Shown in pieces: positions 34,860-37,203 of a stretch of DNA of 37,203 nt. The notes below the pieces were generated by a model. It was not told the DNA's origin. It did not search any database and saw nothing but the letters and a program-made list of their open reading frames with translations. Every line of letters begins with the position of its first letter. Within the stretch, counting starts at the first letter, position 1. The DNA is from an uncultured Alphaproteobacteria bacterium (lineage in GTDB: Bacteria > Pseudomonadota > Alphaproteobacteria > CALKHQ01): NCBI GenBank assembly GCA_937988735.1, contig CALKHQ010000335.1:1-37203 (forward strand), read 5' to 3'. Made by a program: the position numbers and the translations under genes.

Positions 34860-35744
34860 TCAGTGCAGGTGAATGGCGTCGTGCAGGTAGATGCAGGCCA
34901 GGATCGCGAAGACGTAGGCCTGGATCACCGCGACCAGCAGCTCGAGCAGCGTGATCGCGACGAGCGCCGCGAACGGGATGACCCCGGGCACCACCGCGAA
35001 TGCGCCGAGCCCGATGACGAAGCCGGCGATGACCTTCAGCAGCACATGGCCGACCGTCATGTTCGCGAACAGACGCACCGACAGGCTGATCGGACGCGAG
35101 AGGTACGAGACCAGCTCGATCGGGATCAGGATGACGGCGGTCCACAGCGGCGCGCCCTCGGGGAAGAACAGCCGGCCGAAGTGCACGCCGTGCCGCGCGA
35201 TCCCGATGATGGTCACGCCGATGAAGATGAAGATCGCCATCGCGAAGGTGACGGCGATGTGGCTGGTGTAGGTGAAGCTGTACGGAATGAGCCCCAGGAG
35301 GTTGCCGAACAGCACGAACAGGAACAGCGTGAAGATGAAGGGGAAGTACCGCCGCCCCTCGTGGCCGACGTTGTCGCGCACCATGCTGGCGACCACGCCG
35401 TAGAGCATCTCGGCGAGCGACTGCAGCCGGTTCGGCACCAGCCGCTGGGTCCGTGTCGCGGCGATGAACAGCAGCGACACCACCCCGACCGCGATCGCCA
35501 TCCACAGCGCCGAGTTGGTGAAGGAGAGATCGATCCCGCCGACGTTGATGTCGATCAGCGGCTTGATCTCGAACTGCTCCAGGGGGCCGTGCGCTTCCGC
35601 GTGGTGCTCGTCCGCCAGCGCGTGAAGCGCGGCGTCCTCTCCCGCGATCGCATCTGCCGCGATGTCGGAAGCGGTGCCCTCCTCCAGCGGAGCCTCACTG
35701 GCGCCGTGGCCGGCCTCTGTTTCCTGCTCGGTCTCGCTGTCCAT
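34860..35744 (-). CDS. atpB: ATP synthase Fo subunit a, with acidic N-terminal extension
   Basis: 294 residues. Membrane subunit forming the proton half-channels against the c-ring. The essential R224 lies in SLSVRLFANMTVGH. Other conserved parts are QFEIKPLIDINVGGIDLSFTNS, FGNLLGLIPYSFT and LLELLVAVIQAYVFAILACIYL. Before the conserved PLEQFEI comes a 52-residue segment with 15 Asp/Glu, no Lys/Arg and five His. No ATG, GTG or TTG is available in frame nearer the conserved part, so the extension is translated if ATG 35744 is used. Confidence 0.96.
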   Translation of the reverse strand: MDSETEQETEAGHGASEAPLEEGTASDIAADAIAGEDAALHALADEHHAEAHGPLEQFEIKPLIDINVGGIDLSFTNSALWMAIAVGVVSLLFIAATRTQRLVPNRLQSLAEMLYGVVASMVRDNVGHEGRRYFPFIFTLFLFVLFGNLLGLIPYSFTYTSHIAVTFAMAIFIFIGVTIIGIARHGVHFGRLFFPEGAPLWTAVILIPIELVSYLSRPISLSVRLFANMTVGHVLLKVIAGFVIGLGAFAVVPGVIPFAALVAITLLELLVAVIQAYVFAILACIYLHDAIHLH

Positions 35745-35763
35745 CAGCCGTCCCTGCCGACGC

Positions 35764-36123
35764 TCAAATGCCGTTGCGGCCCCGGTTCAGGCCCTCCGCC
35801 TTCTCCGCCTCCCGCGCTGCCCTGGCCTGGCGCTCCATGGCCTTGGCCACGCGGTAGACGTTCAGGAAAGCGGCTCCCGACCCGAGAATGAAGAAGGTGA
35901 TCAGAAGCCAGGGACCGGTGCCCAGCCAGGCGTCGAGCGCGATGCCGATCGCAACCCCGACGCCGAGGCCCGCCACCAGCTCGACCGCGATGCGCATGCC
36001 GGCGCCCATGCCGGACATGCCGGCGCGCCGGGCCGTCCCGCCGTCCCGCGTCTCGCTGGATCGCAGCGCCGCCAGGCGCCTGTCCAGGTCCGCGAACCGG
36101 TCGTGATCGTCCTGGCGCGTCAT
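35764..36123 (-). CDS. atpI: ATP synthase accessory protein AtpI
   Basis: 119 residues. Two membrane spans (MRIAVELVAGLGVGVAIGIALD shortened, and PWLLITFFILGSGAAFLNVYRV) flanked by a charged N-terminus and an Arg/Glu-rich C-terminus. AtpI-family proteins assist c-ring assembly or ion uptake for the synthase. The conserved ELVAGLGVG and GxxxGFxxN-type second-span pattern identify it. First gene of the Fo operon, 19 nt before atpB, preceded by a well-formed promoter. Confidence 0.92.
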   Translation of the reverse strand: MTRQDDHDRFADLDRRLAALRSSETRDGGTARRAGMSGMGAGMRIAVELVAGLGVGVAIGIALDAWLGTGPWLLITFFILGSGAAFLNVYRVAKAMERQARAAREAEKAEGLNRGRNGI

Positions 36124-36216
36124 CCCTCGGTCGCGCTCGACGGCGCAGGCGCCGTCGGCCCCTCGGCCCGCGCAGCCCGGAAACCTCGCGATTGTCCGGC
36201 CCGTTCAGGCGGGCGG

Positions 36217-36245
36217 ACCTTAGGATGGCGATTCCGGGGTGTCAA
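36217..36245 (-). promoter_or_regulatory. Promoter of the atpI-B-E-F'-F operon
   Basis: On the minus strand: a perfect -35 TTGACA (36240-36245), a 17-bp spacer, and TAAGGT (36217-36222). Start near 36210, leader about 87 nt. Confidence 0.65.
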
Positions 36246-36267
36246 GCCGCAGTCCCCGCCATGGCCG

Positions 36268-36289
36268 CGCCGCAAACCGCGGCGTTTTT
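36268..36289 (+). terminator. Intrinsic terminator oriented on the plus strand
   Basis: CGCCGC/GCGGCG (36268-36273, 36279-36284) with a 5-nt loop, followed by TTTTT on the plus strand. Both flanking genes are on the minus strand, where the stem is preceded by A's and followed by no U-run. It therefore faces no annotated transcript. Confidence 0.6.
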
Positions 36290-36339
36290 CCGCAGCGTTC
36301 CGTCGCAGCTTCCTGCCCGACGCAGTGCCGGGACCGGCG

Positions 36340-37203
36340 CTATGCGGCGCGCATCCGCTCGGCCATGCCGAGGTCGACGGAAACCAGCTGGCTGACCCCG
36401 CGCTCCGGCATGGTGACACCGTAGAGCCGGTCCATGCGCGCCATGGTCAGCCGGTGGTGGGTGACCAGCAGGAAGCGGGTATCCAGCGAGCGGACCATCT
36501 CGTCGAGCAGCCGGCAGAAGCGGTCCACGTTGGCGTCGTCCAGCGGCGCATCGACCTCGTCGAGCACGCAGATCGGCGCCGGGTTGGTGCGGAACACCGC
36601 GAAGATGAGGGCGAGTGCGGTCAGCGTCCGCTCGCCGCCGGACAGCAGCGACAGCGACTGGAGCTGCTTGCCGGGCGGGCTCGCCATGATCTCCAGCCCG
36701 GCTTCCAGCGGGTCCTCGGCGCCGGTCAGCTCCAGATGGGCGCGCCCGCCGCCGAACAGTTCGGCGAACAGCGCCTGGAAGTGGGCGTTGACCTTCTCGA
36801 AGGCCGCGAGCAGGCGCATCCGGCCTTCGCGGTTGAGCGCGGAGATGCCCTGTCGCAGCCGTGCAATCGCCTGCAGCAGGTCGTTGCGCTCGGTCTGCAG
36901 CCCTGCGATTCGGGCCTCCAGCTCCTCGGCCTCCTCGATCGCGCGCAGGTTGACCGGGCCCATGCCGTCGCGCTCGCGGACCAGCTTCAGGTGCCGGTCC
37001 TCAAGCCGCGCGAGCGCGTCGTCGGCTTCCAGCGCGGCGTCGTCGGGGTCGATCTCCGCGCGGCCGGGAAGGTCGGCGGGGCTGCAGTCCTGGCGCTCGG
37101 CGATGCGGAGCCGGATCTCCTCGACCGCGCCCCGGGCGGCCTCGACGCCGGCCTCGCGGCGGACCCGGTCCTCGCGCGCCTCCGCCAGCACGCGCTCTGC
37201 GGC
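36340..37203 (-). CDS. smc: Chromosome segregation protein Smc, C-terminal part (cut by window end)
   Basis: 287 residues visible. Smc is the ATPase of the condensin-like complex with ScpA/ScpB. The visible part holds the end of the returning coiled coil (LARLEDRHLKLVRERDGMGPVNLRAIEEAEEL trimmed) and the C-terminal ATPase lobe. That lobe has the ABC signature LSGGERTLTALAL, Walker B ICVLDEVDAPLDDANV and the H-switch FLLVTHHRLTM. The frame continues to the last base, so the missing N-terminal lobe, hinge and most coiled coil lie beyond 37203. An apparent GTG at 37191 is internal. It is transcribed toward the atpI promoter. Confidence 0.97.
   Translation of the reverse strand, partial: AAERVLAEAREDRVRREAGVEAARGAVEEIRLRIAERQDCSPADLPGRAEIDPDDAALEADDALARLEDRHLKLVRERDGMGPVNLRAIEEAEELEARIAGLQTERNDLLQAIARLRQGISALNREGRMRLLAAFEKVNAHFQALFAELFGGGRAHLELTGAEDPLEAGLEIMASPPGKQLQSLSLLSGGERTLTALALIFAVFRTNPAPICVLDEVDAPLDDANVDRFCRLLDEMVRSLDTRFLLVTHHRLTMARMDRLYGVTMPERGVSQLVSVDLGMAERMRAA

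Overview
The window is GC-rich chromosomal DNA of an alphaproteobacterium, most like the Rhodospirillales-type lineages. Three things point there. The F1Fo ATP synthase is split into an atpHAGDC operon and a separate atpI-B-E-F'-F operon with duplicated b and b' subunits. The run metK-trmB-rimP-nusA-ylxR-infB-rbfA-truB-rpsO-pnp is in alphaproteobacterial order. Putative promoters have TTG-type -35 boxes 17-18 bp from degenerate -10 boxes. The left end is a contig end: bases 1-42 are Illumina indexed-adapter sequence joined to a truncated gyrB, so the data come from a shotgun assembly that was not fully trimmed. The right end cuts smc.

Layout. 43-3721: the 3' part of gyrB (+), then on the minus strand a family-2 glycosyltransferase, a PleD-like response regulator/diguanylate cyclase and tRNA-Gly(CCC) with its promoter. 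3722-6197: an AT-richer leader region, two tandem OmpA-like lipoproteins separated by a strong terminator, and apaG. 6247-10703 (+): a TrkH potassium channel subunit, an ArgE-type M20 deacylase, an unrecognised secreted protein and an Ldh-family NAD(P)H oxidoreductase. 10755-12242 (-): a DUF484/GAF protein and a small transaldolase (fsa), divergent from priA (12291, +). 14735-19884 (+): atpHAGDC, interrupted between atpG and atpD by a dispersed-type palindromic repeat. 20173-31888 (+): metK, trmB and the translation/RNA metabolism cluster through pnp, with structured leaders before metK, rimP and pnp. 32216-33317 (-): folE-hisI. 33493-36123 (-): the Fo operon. 36340-37203 (-): the C-terminal part of smc.

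Together the genes cover energy conservation (a complete ATP synthase subunit set in one window), translation initiation and ribosome maturation (RimP, IF2, RbfA, TruB, S15), transcription elongation/antitermination (NusA, YlxR), RNA decay (PNPase), DNA topology, restart and segregation (GyrB, PriA, Smc), and envelope functions. I see no phage, IS element, CRISPR array, defence island or biosynthetic cluster. The notable signals are in non-coding structure (atpE/atpF' hairpin, pnp and rimP leaders, atpG-atpD palindrome) and in a few protein oddities (acidic AtpB extension, Arg/Asp-rich PNPase tail). No wholly new multi-gene system is evident.
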